A stretch of 64,000 bases of DNA from assembly GCF_029953285.1 (NCBI RefSeq), contig NZ_JASAOI010000055.1, forward strand, positions 61,659-125,658, in the 5' to 3' direction. The translations under genes and the position numbers were made by a program. Of this stretch, positions 32,181 to 41,239 are shown in pieces. Each line of letters opens with the position of its first letter. Within the stretch, counting starts at the first letter, position 1. Below the pieces are notes generated by a model. It made no database searches, was not told the DNA's origin, and was given only the letters and a program-made list of their open reading frames with translations. The stretch is from Yinghuangia seranimata. GTDB lineage: Bacteria; Actinomycetota; Actinomycetes; Streptomycetales; Streptomycetaceae.

Positions 32181-35046
32181 CCGGAACCCCGAAGCCCCGA
32201 CCGCCGAACCACGCCGGCGCAAGCAGCTGGAGACAACGGTCCAACCGGAACGTCGGGCCTCGACCGACGAGAACGAGGGCCGCGACACGGACCCCGCAGA
32301 CAACGCGCGCGAGGGCAAGGAACGGGGCCAGGCACCCGCACCCGCCGAGACGCAGCCCGCCGCCCCGTCGGCGAACGCGGACGAGCGAACGGGCGGGAAC
32401 ACCGGCAGCCCACACGGGGGCGAGCAGGCGGGGGCAGCGGTCCAACCGGAGCGCCAGGAGTCCAGCAACGCACCCGCCCCGGCCGCGACGGAGCCGTCGG
32501 CTGGGACCGGACGCGGCGCAAAGCCCGCCCGGCGGGTCGTCTCACCCGGCGGTGCCCGAAGCCCCAGGCCGGATTCCACCGCTGGGATCGACCCGGTCGT
32601 GGGCGACGATGGCTCGTCGACGGCGGACCGCGGCGCGGGCGAATCGCAGACCGTCGCCTCATCCGCCGGTCAGGCCGGTTCGTCGCAGGCTGTCGTGCTT
32701 GCGGCGGCTATTGATCGGTTGCGGGCCGAGGTTGACGGGTTGCGGCGGGCTATGCGGTCGCGGGGGGTTATCGAGCAGGCCAAGGGGCTGCTCATGGCGC
32801 GGCTCGGGTGTGGGCCCGACGAGGCGTTTCGGCAGCTGTCGGAGATGTCGCAGCAGGCCAACATGAAGCTGGTCGAGATCGCGGCGGGGCTGCTCGGGGC
32901 CGCCGCGCCGCCGGAGCCGGCGCTTAGCGGGGAGGAGGCCGGGCGCGTCCACCTCGCCGCGTCAGAGCTGGCCACGGCGTCGAGCGCGGACGACGTCGCG
33001 CGGTTGTGTGCCGAGTCGGCCCCCGGCACGGCGTCGGCCGTCGTGTTGGCGTCGCTCGAGCCCGACGGCGCGCTGGCCCTCGTCGGCACCCACGGCGTGC
33101 CCGCCCAGCGGGTCAGCCAGTGGCAGCGGATACCGCCGCAGGCCCGCATGCCGTTGACGGACGCGGTGCGGCACGGGCGCGCGGTGTGGTTCCGGGACCG
33201 GGCCTCGTTCACCGCGAGCTACCCGCACCTGGCCGCGCCGCTCCTGCCGGGCGAGTCGGTCTGCGCGGTGCCGCTCACCGACGAGGACGGGACGACGCAC
33301 GGCGCGCTCGCCGTCGCATGGCCTGGCCCCGTGCCGCAGGACGCCGCGGATCCCGCCGGGCAGGACGCGTACGTCCACGCGCTCGCCGGCCTCGCCGGCC
33401 GCGCGCTCCGTCGCCTGACCGCGTCGGCTGAGCAGCGCCCCGGCGGCCTGCGCGGCGGCGCGCTGTGGTTCCGCGCCGTGCTCGACGGCCTCATGGACGC
33501 CGTCCTCATCCTTACTCCCGTGCGGGCCCGCGAGGACGCCCCGGACGGCCCTGACCACGTCGTCGACTTCCGCGTCGTGTTCGCCAACTCCGCGACCGTC
33601 GACCTGGCGGGCCGCACCGGCGAGGACCTCGTCGGCCGGCGGATGACCGAGCTGTACCCCGGCATGGTCGTGTCGGGCGTGTTCGACCGGGTGCTGGAGG
33701 CGCACACCACGGGTCTGCCGTACGCGGGCGACGCCGAGCAGTTCACCGAGGTGGTCGCGGGCGCGCTGCGGGCGTCGACGATGACCCTGCGCGCCGCGCC
33801 GTTCCTCGACGGCGTGCTGCTCACCTGGCGGCTGCACGACGAGGACGAGCGCCAGGCGGCCCAGTTGGCCCAGGCGCAGCGGCTCGCGCGGCTCGGCACC
33901 TGGCAGTTCGACGTCGGCACGGGCGACGCGGTGTGCTCGCCCGAGGTCGCGGCGATCCTCGGTCTCACAGCCGGCGGTGTGCTGGAGCCCACTGCCGTCG
34001 AGGCGGTGATCGACACGGACGACCGCCCAGCGGTGCGCGCCGCGTTGGCCGAGATCATGCGCGAACACCGTCCGCAGACGGTGGAGTTCCGCGTCCGCGG
34101 CGCGGAGGGCCAACGGAGCGTCCTCGCCGCGGCCGAGGCGGTGTGCGGTCCGGGCGGCGCCGAGGTGATCGCGCTGCGCGGCGTCCTCCAGGACGTCAGC
34201 GACCGGCACCACGCGCAGGCCGCGCTCGCCGACGCCCGCGACCGGCTGGCCGAGGAACGCGCCCGCACCGCCGCGCAGCACGAGGCCGTGCGGCGGTTGC
34301 AGAGCGCCATTCTCGGCACCCCCGACTCCGCCCCCGGCGGCCTCTCCCACGAGACCCGCCCCGGCGACCCGCGCCTGCGCGTCGCGACCCGCTATGTCCC
34401 GGCCCGAACCGACGCCCAGGTCGGCGGCGACTGGTACGACGCGATCGGACTGCCCGGCGGCAGCACGCTGATCGCCATAGGCGACGTGTCGGGCCACGGC
34501 ATGCCGGCCGCCGCGGGCATGGCCCAACTGCGGCACGCGCTGCGCGGCATGGCGTACACCGGCGCCGAACCCGCGCAGGTGCTGACCTGGCTCAACCAGA
34601 TGATCTGCCACCAGCAGGCCGACTACATCGCCACCGCGATCTGCGCCCGCCTCAACCCGGCGACCTGGTCGCTGACGTGGGCACAGGCCGGCCACCTTCC
34701 GCCGCTGCTGGTCCGGGACCGCGTACCGCGCGTGCTCCAGCCGCCGTACGGCATGGTCCTCGGCGCCGCGCCGGAAGCCGCCTACGCCGCGGGCGTTCTG
34801 GAGCTGGCACCCGGCGACGTCGTGCTGATGTACACCGATGGCCTGGTCGCGCACCGGCGCGAGGACGTCGGGCGGGGCATGTCGCACCTCGTGCGCGCGG
34901 TGCGCGAGTACGAGGACGACGACCTGGACGGCCTCGTCGACCACGTGATGCGGCGCAGCGGCGCACCGAACCCGCGGGACGACACGTGCCTGGTGGGGAT
35001 CCAGGTCCCGAGGACGGCCGCGCGCGGTCCCCACGGTTCGTCGTAG
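32173..35046 (+). CDS. ANTAR-GAF-PAS-PAS-PP2C (SpoIIE-type) serine phosphatase
   Basis: 957 residues from GTG 32173, overlapping the STAS gene. Residues 1-170 are low complexity and contain a repeated V-Q-P-E-R motif (at ~23 and ~90). An ANTAR domain spans ~178-242 (AIDRLRAEVDGLRRAMRSRGVIEQAKGLLMARLG...MSQQANMKLVEIAAGLL). A GAF domain follows (~250-410), then two PAS domains (~425-555, ~560-690) and a short coiled coil. The PP2C domain runs ~730-950: YVPARTDAQVGGDWYDAI, IGDVSGHGMPAAAGMAQLR, MYTDGLVAHRRED and PRDDTCLVGIQV carry the metal-binding Asp residues. It should dephosphorylate the STAS protein in response to a sensed ligand. An ANTAR RNA-binding domain in a PP2C phosphatase is unusual. 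Codons in the ANTAR stretch are T/G-ending, unlike the rest. Confidence 0.92.
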   Translation: MTDRNPEAPTAEPRRRKQLETTVQPERRASTDENEGRDTDPADNAREGKERGQAPAPAETQPAAPSANADERTGGNTGSPHGGEQAGAAVQPERQESSNAPAPAATEPSAGTGRGAKPARRVVSPGGARSPRPDSTAGIDPVVGDDGSSTADRGAGESQTVASSAGQAGSSQAVVLAAAIDRLRAEVDGLRRAMRSRGVIEQAKGLLMARLGCGPDEAFRQLSEMSQQANMKLVEIAAGLLGAAAPPEPALSGEEAGRVHLAASELATASSADDVARLCAESAPGTASAVVLASLEPDGALALVGTHGVPAQRVSQWQRIPPQARMPLTDAVRHGRAVWFRDRASFTASYPHLAAPLLPGESVCAVPLTDEDGTTHGALAVAWPGPVPQDAADPAGQDAYVHALAGLAGRALRRLTASAEQRPGGLRGGALWFRAVLDGLMDAVLILTPVRAREDAPDGPDHVVDFRVVFANSATVDLAGRTGEDLVGRRMTELYPGMVVSGVFDRVLEAHTTGLPYAGDAEQFTEVVAGALRASTMTLRAAPFLDGVLLTWRLHDEDERQAAQLAQAQRLARLGTWQFDVGTGDAVCSPEVAAILGLTAGGVLEPTAVEAVIDTDDRPAVRAALAEIMREHRPQTVEFRVRGAEGQRSVLAAAEAVCGPGGAEVIALRGVLQDVSDRHHAQAALADARDRLAEERARTAAQHEAVRRLQSAILGTPDSAPGGLSHETRPGDPRLRVATRYVPARTDAQVGGDWYDAIGLPGGSTLIAIGDVSGHGMPAAAGMAQLRHALRGMAYTGAEPAQVLTWLNQMICHQQADYIATAICARLNPATWSLTWAQAGHLPPLLVRDRVPRVLQPPYGMVLGAAPEAAYAAGVLELAPGDVVLMYTDGLVAHRREDVGRGMSHLVRAVREYEDDDLDGLVDHVMRRSGAPNPRDDTCLVGIQVPRTAARGPHGSS

Positions 35047-35077
35047 CCGCCCTCGGTCCGGCCGGGTCCCGGTGCTG

Positions 35078-36163
35078 TCAGACCAGCGGCTTGCGGTCCA
35101 CCGGCGTGCGCGGGGCCAGCGTCGGGCCGCTGGTCCGACGCGGGCCCGACCACAGCGCGGGCACCGCGTCGATGTCGCGGGCCAGCCGGTACGCGAGCGC
35201 CTCGTAGTTGACGCGCCAGCCGCGGAACTGCGGCCAGGCCTCCTCCGGGGTGCGCTCCATGGGGAAGTTCTGGCCGCTCATGTGGGCGATGCCGTCGAGG
35301 AACTCGTCGTACGACAGCTCGACCGGCGCGCACGGGGTGGGGTCCGGGTCGTACGGGATGCCCTTGCTATCGGCGATCTCCCGCAGGCACACGAACCCCG
35401 CGCGCAGCGCGAGCCGCGCCTCGGCCTGGGGCCGGGACGGGTTGATCGCGAGCTGCAGCGCGGCGGCGTCCATCACGGCGAGCATCGCGATCAACCAGTT
35501 CCGGGACGCGCGCGGCGACCGGAAGTGCACCAGCACCGGGTAGGTGGTGTGGCTCTCGCTGACCTCGGCGGCCCAGCGCTCCCAGTTCCGGAACAGGTCG
35601 GGGAGGCTGTCGAGGAGGTCGACCTGGGCGTAGCGGGTGAGGATCTCGGGGCCCCACGGCGGGTCGCCGGTGCGGGACTGGAGCAGGGTGACCTCACTCT
35701 CGCGGCGGGCGTACGCGCCGTACAGCGTCGGCAGGTAGCCGACGAGCAGCCCGACCGTGATGGGGCCGGTGGCGGCGGCCGCGAAGTCGACGGCGGTCAG
35801 CGCGCCCCGGTCGGCGCTGGCGAAACCGAGGGTGAGCAGGGACGACCCGGCCTCGCGCGCCGCGTCGGCCGGGCCGAGGTCGCTGACGGCCACCTCGAGC
35901 AGCGCATAGCCGACCAGGAAGAAGAGCAGCCAGCCGACGAGCGTGAGCAAGATGGACAGGGGCGCGAGCGGCCCGAGGACGCGGTCCTTCGCCTCGGGTG
36001 TGCGGCAGCGGTCGGCGACGAGCTGGAACGGCGTGTGCAGCAGCTTCTGGACGAGCCGGGTGAAGCCGGACGGTGTGGGGCGGGGAATGACGAGCGTCCG
36101 CACCACCGACGAGAAGATGCCGACGACCACGACGAAACCGACGACTCCGGCCAACACACGCAA
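35078..36163 (-). CDS. Membrane protein with K+-channel-like pore region
   Basis: 361 residues from TTG 36163, supported by GGAGGAAGCCCG just before it; upstream codons in the frame give a low-complexity Pro/Arg/Ala stretch and are rejected. Hydrophobic segments: LRVLAGVVGFVVVVGIFSSVV, LSILLTLVGWLLFFLVGYALLEVAV and GPITVGLLVGYLPTLYGAY. Between the last two lies SSLLTLGFAS, which sits where the T-V-G-Y-G filter is found in two-TM potassium channels but lacks the second glycine. The ~200-residue cytoplasmic C-terminal part is not recognised; it includes conserved-looking blocks such as YPVLVHFRSPRASRNWL. It may be a diverged ion channel or another membrane protein. Convergent with the phosphatase gene. 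Confidence 0.65.
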   Translation of the reverse strand: MRVLAGVVGFVVVVGIFSSVVRTLVIPRPTPSGFTRLVQKLLHTPFQLVADRCRTPEAKDRVLGPLAPLSILLTLVGWLLFFLVGYALLEVAVSDLGPADAAREAGSSLLTLGFASADRGALTAVDFAAAATGPITVGLLVGYLPTLYGAYARRESEVTLLQSRTGDPPWGPEILTRYAQVDLLDSLPDLFRNWERWAAEVSESHTTYPVLVHFRSPRASRNWLIAMLAVMDAAALQLAINPSRPQAEARLALRAGFVCLREIADSKGIPYDPDPTPCAPVELSYDEFLDGIAHMSGQNFPMERTPEEAWPQFRGWRVNYEALAYRLARDIDAVPALWSGPRRTSGPTLAPRTPVDRKPLV

Positions 36164-36486
36164 CGGGCTTCCTCCGGATTCCGGGACGGGTGGCACCGGA
36201 CGGGCACGTCCCGGTGATCCGCACCGAGTCTCGCAGGCGAACCGCGCAACGACCGGAGCAGGTCTCCGACGACACGCGCCGCCCCGACCCGGACCCGCGC
36301 CGGCCCCGCCGCGAGGAGCCTGCGCGGGCGCGGGCCACGCGTCGACGGCGTCCCCGACCACGTGCCACGCAACGCTCGCAGCGGTCGGGGAACGCCCGCG
36401 AGGAGTGTGGCGGCGGCGCGGGTGAGCGGGTGAGCGGGTGAGCCCGGAAGTTTCCAGCAGGCACGTTCCGAGCCCGCCGGCAGCGG
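36164..36486. other. 323-base intergenic region with a short tandem repeat
   Basis: Between the starts/ends of two leftward genes. Besides the ribosome site of the membrane-protein gene at its left edge, the only structure I see is an 8-bp unit GGTGAGCG repeated about three times at 36421-36444 (third copy ends GGTGAGCC). No convincing promoter hexamers, coding frame or terminator hairpin. Confidence 0.4.
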
Positions 36487-39400
36487 TCAGACCCCAGGAC
36501 TCCCCGGTCCCGGTCCCGGTTCGCTCGCCGCCGCGTCATGCGTGCGGGCCGTCTCCTCGTCGCCCCGCGCCCGGGCCGCCGCGGCCAACCCCAGGTGCGC
36601 CCGGTGGCGCTCGTCGCGGTTGCCCGCCTCCTCGGCCAGGGTCAGGGCGTCGTGGTGGTCCACCGCGGCCTGGTCCGCGTCGCCCAGGGCGAGGGCGGCT
36701 TCGCCCAGGCCGTTGAGGGTGCCGGCCTCGTCGCCTCGGCTGCCCAGCGCGCGGTACAGGTCGCGGGCCCGTCGGTGGTGCTCTCGGGCGGTCGTGCCGT
36801 CGCCCGTCTTGCGGGCGAGTTTGCCGAGGTGGTCGAGGATCATCGCCTCGCCGCCGCGGTTGCCGAGTTCGCGGTGGCCGCGCAGCGAGCGGGTGTACTG
36901 GTCGAGGGCCCGCCCGTAGTCGCCCTCGGCCTCGTAGATGAGGCCGAGCCCGCCGAGCACGTGCGCCTCGCCGACCCGGTTGCCGCTCGCGCGCGCGATG
37001 TCGAGGGCCCGCCCGAGGTGCTCCTGGGCGCCTTGGTGGTCGCCGCGGGCCCACAGGGCGCGCCCGATGGTGTTGTGCGCGCGGGCCTCGCTGAACCGGT
37101 CGCCGGTTTCCGCGCACAGGGCGAGCGCGGCGTGCGAGCACGACAGGGCCTCGTCGGTGTCGCCCTGCCGCAGGTGCACCCACCCCAGGCTGGTCAGCGC
37201 GGCGCACTCGCCCGCGACGTGGCCGTGCCGCCGACTGGCGCGGACCGCCTGGTCGTGCAGGGCGACGGCGTCGCCGCGTGAGGGCCTGCGGTCGAGGTCG
37301 AAGTAGGACCGCAGGACCGTGGACAGCAGCGCGGCGTGTTCGGGCCGGTCGCCGTCCGCGGCCAGTCCGACGGCGGCGAGCAGGTTGGCGCGTTCGGCGT
37401 CGAGCCACGCGGTCGCGGACGCCGCGTCGGGGTGGTCGACGGCGGGCGTGCCGGGGTCGCGGACCGGCGGGTGGAGGTGCTCGCAGTACGGGAAGACCAT
37501 GTCGGTCGCGGTGGCGGCGGTGTGCAGGTAGTGCTCGACCAGTCGGGTGAGCGCGGCGCGCCGGTCCTCGTCGGTCTCCTCGGCCGCGGTCTCGCGGGCG
37601 TGTTCGCGCAGCAGGTCGTGGAACGTGTAGCGGCCGGGCTCGTGTTGGAGCAGCACGTGGGCGTCGAGGAGGTCCTCGAGGAGTGTCTCGGCGTCGTCGA
37701 GGCCGACGTCGGCGAGCGCGGCCGCGGCGTACGCGTCGACGTCCCGTCCGGGGTGCAGGCCGAGAAGCCGGAACATGCGCTGCCGGTCGGGCCCGAGATG
37801 CTGGTAGGACAGCGTAAACGCGGCCGCGACGCCGCGTTCGGACGTGGACAGTTCGGCGAGTCTTCGGCGCTGGTCGCGCAGCCGCCCGGCGAGGTAGCCG
37901 ACGGTCCACTGGCGCCGGTGGTGCAGCCGAGCGGCGGCGATCCGCACCGCGAGGGGCAGGAATCCGCACAGTTGCAGGACGTCCATGACGGCCATCGGTT
38001 CGGCGTCGGCGCGTTCGCCGACGATGCTGCCGAACAGGTCGACAGCGTCCTGGGCGGGCAGGAGTTCGAGGGAGAGCGCCCGTACGCCGTCGAGGTCGAC
38101 GAGCCTGCGGCGGCTGGTGATCAGGACGAGGCTGTCCGTCCCGCCGGGGAGCAGCGGCCGCACGTGGTCGGCGTCGGCGGCGTTGTCGAGCACCACCACG
38201 ACGCGCCGCCCGGCGAGTTCGGCGCGCCAGCGGGCGGCGCGTTCGCCGACGGTGTCGGGAACGGCCTCGCCGGGAACGCCCAGTTGCCGCAGCAGGATCT
38301 CCAACGCGACGGCGGCGTCGACGGGGGCCCGTCCGGCGGTGTGCGCCTGGAGGTCGACGAACAGCTGGCCGTCGGGGTAGCGGTCGGCGAGCCGGTGCGC
38401 GGCGTGGATGGCGAACGCCGTCTTGCCGATGCCGGCCATGCCGTCGACCGCGGTCACGGTGACGGTTCCGGCCCGGTGCGCGGCCGCCGCGGTCAGCCCG
38501 TCCAGGACGCGGAGTTCGTCGACGCGCCCCGCGAAGTCGGGGGTGTCGTACGGCAGGAAGTTCGCCCGCCGCGGACCGGCCTCCGGCCGGGACGGATCCG
38601 CCGGGGCGCCGGCCTGACCGCGGGCTCCCGCCGGCGCCGGGCCGCGGCCGCCCTGGTTCGCGGAGGCCTGGGAGGTGTGCGCGTGGGGCCCAACGACGGT
38701 GCTCCCGCGCGGCGCACGGGGCGGTGGCTCGTGCGCGGTCGTCTCCGCAACGGGCTGCGGCGCGGCGGGCGTGTGTGTCACCGGTCGCGGCGCGGGCGCG
38801 ATTCCACCGGCCGGTTCGAGCGGCCCGGCCAACGCCGGGTCGTCCCGCAGGATCGCCTGTTCCAGGGCCGTGAACGCCCGCCCCGGGTCGAGCCCTTGCT
38901 GTTCGGCGAGGGCCGCGCGCAGCGTGCGGGCGGCCGCGAGCGCGTCGGCCTGGCGGCCCGATCGGTGCAGCGCGAGCATCAGGTGCCCGCACAGCCGCTC
39001 GCGCACCGGCGCGGCGGCGGTCTCGGCGGTGAGCCGCTCGACGAGCTCCTCGTGCCGGCCGAGCCCGAGTTCCAGGTCGGCGAGCCGTTCGACCGCGCCG
39101 AGCCGCCGGTCCTCGAGCAGGCCGCGGGCGCCCGCGACATAGTCGGCGTGGACATCGGCGAACGGCACGCCGCGCCACAGGGCGAGCGCGTCCCGCAGCG
39201 CCTCGGCCGCGCCGTGCCGGTCGCCGCCGACGGCGAGCGTGTGCGCCGCGGCGACGCCGTCGGCGAACTCGTGCAGGTCGAGCTGTCCGGGCCCGGGCTG
39301 CACGAGGTATCCGGCGCCGTGTGTGGCGAGCAGACCGGCGGCGGCGTCCGGGTCGGCGGTGCGCAGGACGCGCCTGATGGCGGTGACGGCGGCGTGGATC

Positions 39401-39588
39401 TGGGCGCGTGCGGTGTCGGGCGGGGTGAAGCCCCAGACCGCCGAGATGAGCCGGTCGGCACCGACGACCGTGCCGGCGTGAAGGAGCAGGTAGCCGAGTA
39501 CGGCGCGGTGCCGAGGTGCCGCGCCCGGTACGCGCCTCCCCGCGGCGGACACCTCCACCGGGCCGAGGACCGTGAACCGCGTTGTCAC
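36487..39588 (-). CDS. AfsR/SARP-family regulator (wHTH-BTAD-NB-ARC-TPR)
   Basis: 1033 residues from GTG 39588, giving the standard SARP N terminus TTRFTVLGPVEVSAAGRRV. OmpR-like winged helix ~5-95, bacterial transcriptional activation domain ~100-250, Pro/Ala/Gly-rich linker, NB-ARC ATPase from ~345 with P loop GMAGIGKT near 380-390, and about seven TPRs toward the C terminus (repeats such as NTIGRALWARGDHQGAQEHLGRALDIARASG, GGLGLIYEAEGDYGRALDQY, LDHLGKLARKTGDGTTAREHHRRA). This is the AfsR layout, a cytoplasmic ATP-dependent activator that oligomerises on promoters, often modulated by Ser/Thr kinases. Divergent from an AhpD-like gene across 124 bases, which may be a target. The biosynthetic operon lies 5 kb away; a role there is possible but not shown. 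Confidence 0.94.
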   Translation of the reverse strand: MTTRFTVLGPVEVSAAGRRVPGAAPRHRAVLGYLLLHAGTVVGADRLISAVWGFTPPDTARAQIHAAVTAIRRVLRTADPDAAAGLLATHGAGYLVQPGPGQLDLHEFADGVAAAHTLAVGGDRHGAAEALRDALALWRGVPFADVHADYVAGARGLLEDRRLGAVERLADLELGLGRHEELVERLTAETAAAPVRERLCGHLMLALHRSGRQADALAAARTLRAALAEQQGLDPGRAFTALEQAILRDDPALAGPLEPAGGIAPAPRPVTHTPAAPQPVAETTAHEPPPRAPRGSTVVGPHAHTSQASANQGGRGPAPAGARGQAGAPADPSRPEAGPRRANFLPYDTPDFAGRVDELRVLDGLTAAAAHRAGTVTVTAVDGMAGIGKTAFAIHAAHRLADRYPDGQLFVDLQAHTAGRAPVDAAVALEILLRQLGVPGEAVPDTVGERAARWRAELAGRRVVVVLDNAADADHVRPLLPGGTDSLVLITSRRRLVDLDGVRALSLELLPAQDAVDLFGSIVGERADAEPMAVMDVLQLCGFLPLAVRIAAARLHHRRQWTVGYLAGRLRDQRRRLAELSTSERGVAAAFTLSYQHLGPDRQRMFRLLGLHPGRDVDAYAAAALADVGLDDAETLLEDLLDAHVLLQHEPGRYTFHDLLREHARETAAEETDEDRRAALTRLVEHYLHTAATATDMVFPYCEHLHPPVRDPGTPAVDHPDAASATAWLDAERANLLAAVGLAADGDRPEHAALLSTVLRSYFDLDRRPSRGDAVALHDQAVRASRRHGHVAGECAALTSLGWVHLRQGDTDEALSCSHAALALCAETGDRFSEARAHNTIGRALWARGDHQGAQEHLGRALDIARASGNRVGEAHVLGGLGLIYEAEGDYGRALDQYTRSLRGHRELGNRGGEAMILDHLGKLARKTGDGTTAREHHRRARDLYRALGSRGDEAGTLNGLGEAALALGDADQAAVDHHDALTLAEEAGNRDERHRAHLGLAAAARARGDEETARTHDAAASEPGPGPGSPGV

Positions 39589-39712
39589 CGGATTCCCGTC
39601 GGTCGAGCGCCCATCGCGGACGCATCGCGAATGTATTAACAACGCCACGCACGCTGTTCCCGGCAGCGCAACACAGACCGCACCGAAAAATTCCACGAGC
39701 GCGGGGGACGAC

Positions 39713-40282
39713 ATGAACACACCACCCGGGACTCCCCCGGCGCCCGGCATCCCGCCGGTCGACCCTGAGACGGCCACCGGGCGCGCGGCCGAACTCCTCG
39801 CCGAGGCACACGCGTTGCTCGGCAGCACCCCGAACCTGACACGCGTGATGGCGCACAGCCCGTCGGTGCTGGACGGGTTCCTGGGCTTCACCCGGGCGCT
39901 GTGCGGCGGCACGCTCGCCTGCCCGGTCGCGGAGAGCGTCGCCCTGCTGGTCGCGCAGGAACACGCCTGCGACTACACGCTGTCCGCGCACACCTTCGTG
40001 GCCACGAAGTTGGCGGGGATGAGCCCGGACGACGCGTTCCGGGCCCGGCACGGCAAAGCCGACGACGAGACGACGGCCGCCGCGCTGGCCTTCGCGGCGG
40101 AACTGCTGCGCGGGCACGGCCGGGTGGACGACGAGGGACTGGCCGCCGCGCGGGCCGCCGGGCTCTCCGACGGGCAGCTCACCGAGGTCATCGCGCACGT
40201 CGCGCTGAACATCTTCGTCAACCACCTGGCCACGACCGCGCGCGTCGTCGTCGACTGGCCGATCGTCCGGCACACGGACTGA
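39713..40282 (+). CDS. Carboxymuconolactone decarboxylase/AhpD-like protein with one peroxidatic-type Cys
   Basis: 189 residues from ATG 39713 with GGGGGA upstream. The CMD fold signature E-x-x-C-x-Y-C-x-x-x-H appears as Glu83, Cys86, Tyr88, Thr89, His93 (QEHACDYTLSAH): the second Cys of the C-x-x-C pair is Thr. True AhpD alkylhydroperoxidases need both Cys residues, so the disulfide reductase cycle as known cannot operate here unless another Cys (Cys64 or Cys70) substitutes. The remaining helices (LALVAQEHACDY, GLSDGQLTEVIAHVALNIFVNHLA) fit the family well. It is divergent from the large AfsR-type regulator and may be controlled by it. Possible oxidative-stress or decarboxylase role. Confidence 0.85.
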   Translation: MNTPPGTPPAPGIPPVDPETATGRAAELLAEAHALLGSTPNLTRVMAHSPSVLDGFLGFTRALCGGTLACPVAESVALLVAQEHACDYTLSAHTFVATKLAGMSPDDAFRARHGKADDETTAAALAFAAELLRGHGRVDDEGLAAARAAGLSDGQLTEVIAHVALNIFVNHLATTARVVVDWPIVRHTD

Positions 40283-40429
40283 CCCGACCGGGCCGGACCC
40301 GTCCCGCCCTCCGAACGCATGTCACATCTCCCCGGCGCCTTCCGTCATGAACGGTGAGGCCCGCGGGACCTCGTGGTGGCACCCCGCACGAGTCGAACGC
40401 AAACACACAGAAACGAAGAGGACCCCCTG

Positions 40430-41074
40430 ATGACCGCCTTCAAGAACGACATGACCATGATGTTCGTGATGCACGACGCGCTGCGCCGCGACCTCGAGAC
40501 GGTCGCCCGCATCAGCGAGAAGGGCGGCGACGAGCCGCGCCGGGTCCTCGCGACCGCGCTCGGCTGGCAGCTGTTCAAGACCGCGCTGCACGCGCACCAC
40601 AGCGCCGAGGACGACGTCCTGTGGCCGGCGCTGCGGGAAGCGGTCGCCGACCGTCCCGACGACATCGCGCTGCTGGACGCCATGGAGGCCGAGCACGCGG
40701 CGGTCGACCCGGGCCTGGCCGCGATGGACGCCGCGCTCGCGGACGCCGAGCACGGCCACGAGCGGCTCGGCTTCATCGTCGGCAAGCTGACCGAGGGCCT
40801 CGGCGGCCACCTCAAGCACGAGGAGGACGAGGCGCTCGCGCTGATCGACGCGTTCGTGACGCCCGAGGTGCTGGCCCGCTTCGGCGCCGAGCACAGCGCC
40901 CGCGTGGGCGCCGCCGCGCCGCGGTTCCTGCCGTGGATGCTCGACGGCCAGAGCCCTGAGCGGCTCGCCCAGGTGCTCGGCACCCTGCCCGAGCCGGTGC
41001 GCGGCCTCTACACCGCGCAGTGGCAGCCGGCGTACGCCGAGCTCGACCTGTGGGCGCCGAGCACCGCCGCCTGA
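40430..41074 (+). CDS. Hemerythrin HHE-domain protein
   Basis: 214 residues from ATG 40430 with AGAGGA as ribosome site. Four-helix bundle with diiron ligand pattern: His in MMFVMHDALRRDL, His-x-x-His-x-x-x-Glu in LHAHHSAEDDVLWP, His in MEAEHAAVD, and His-x-x-x-x-x-Glu in GGHLKHEEDEAL. The last ~70 residues form an extra helical tail with RFLPWMLDGQSPERLAQVLGTLPEPVR, seen in actinobacterial hemerythrin-like proteins. It probably binds O2, NO or peroxides through a non-haem diiron centre, or stores or senses them in the cytoplasm. Two hairpins follow the gene. If the nearby cluster makes nitrite or NO-related species, a diiron NO/O2 binder close by would fit, though these proteins are widespread. 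Confidence 0.92.
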   Translation: MTAFKNDMTMMFVMHDALRRDLETVARISEKGGDEPRRVLATALGWQLFKTALHAHHSAEDDVLWPALREAVADRPDDIALLDAMEAEHAAVDPGLAAMDAALADAEHGHERLGFIVGKLTEGLGGHLKHEEDEALALIDAFVTPEVLARFGAEHSARVGAAAPRFLPWMLDGQSPERLAQVLGTLPEPVRGLYTAQWQPAYAELDLWAPSTAA

Positions 41075-41103
41075 CGCACCCGTCCCCGCCGCGACGCCCG
41101 CGC

Positions 41104-41193
41104 CCGGGCACCGAATCCGGTGCCCGGCACCGGGCTCCGGCACGCAACCACCCCCCAACCGGCCCGCTCGGCACGCCACTCCGAGCGGGCCGG
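41104..41193 (+). terminator. Tandem terminator hairpins after hemerythrin gene
   Basis: Hairpin 1: CCGGGCACCG / CGGTGCCCGG (41104-41113, 41118-41127), loop AATC. Hairpin 2: CCGGCCCGCTCGG / CCGAGCGGGCCGG (41159-41171, 41181-41193), 9-base loop. Both stems are perfect; the second is followed by CCTGTGT. Confidence 0.75.
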
Positions 41194-41239
41194 CCTGTGT
41201 CCCGCACGCCTCACGCACCATCCGTCTCCTGGAGTCCGC

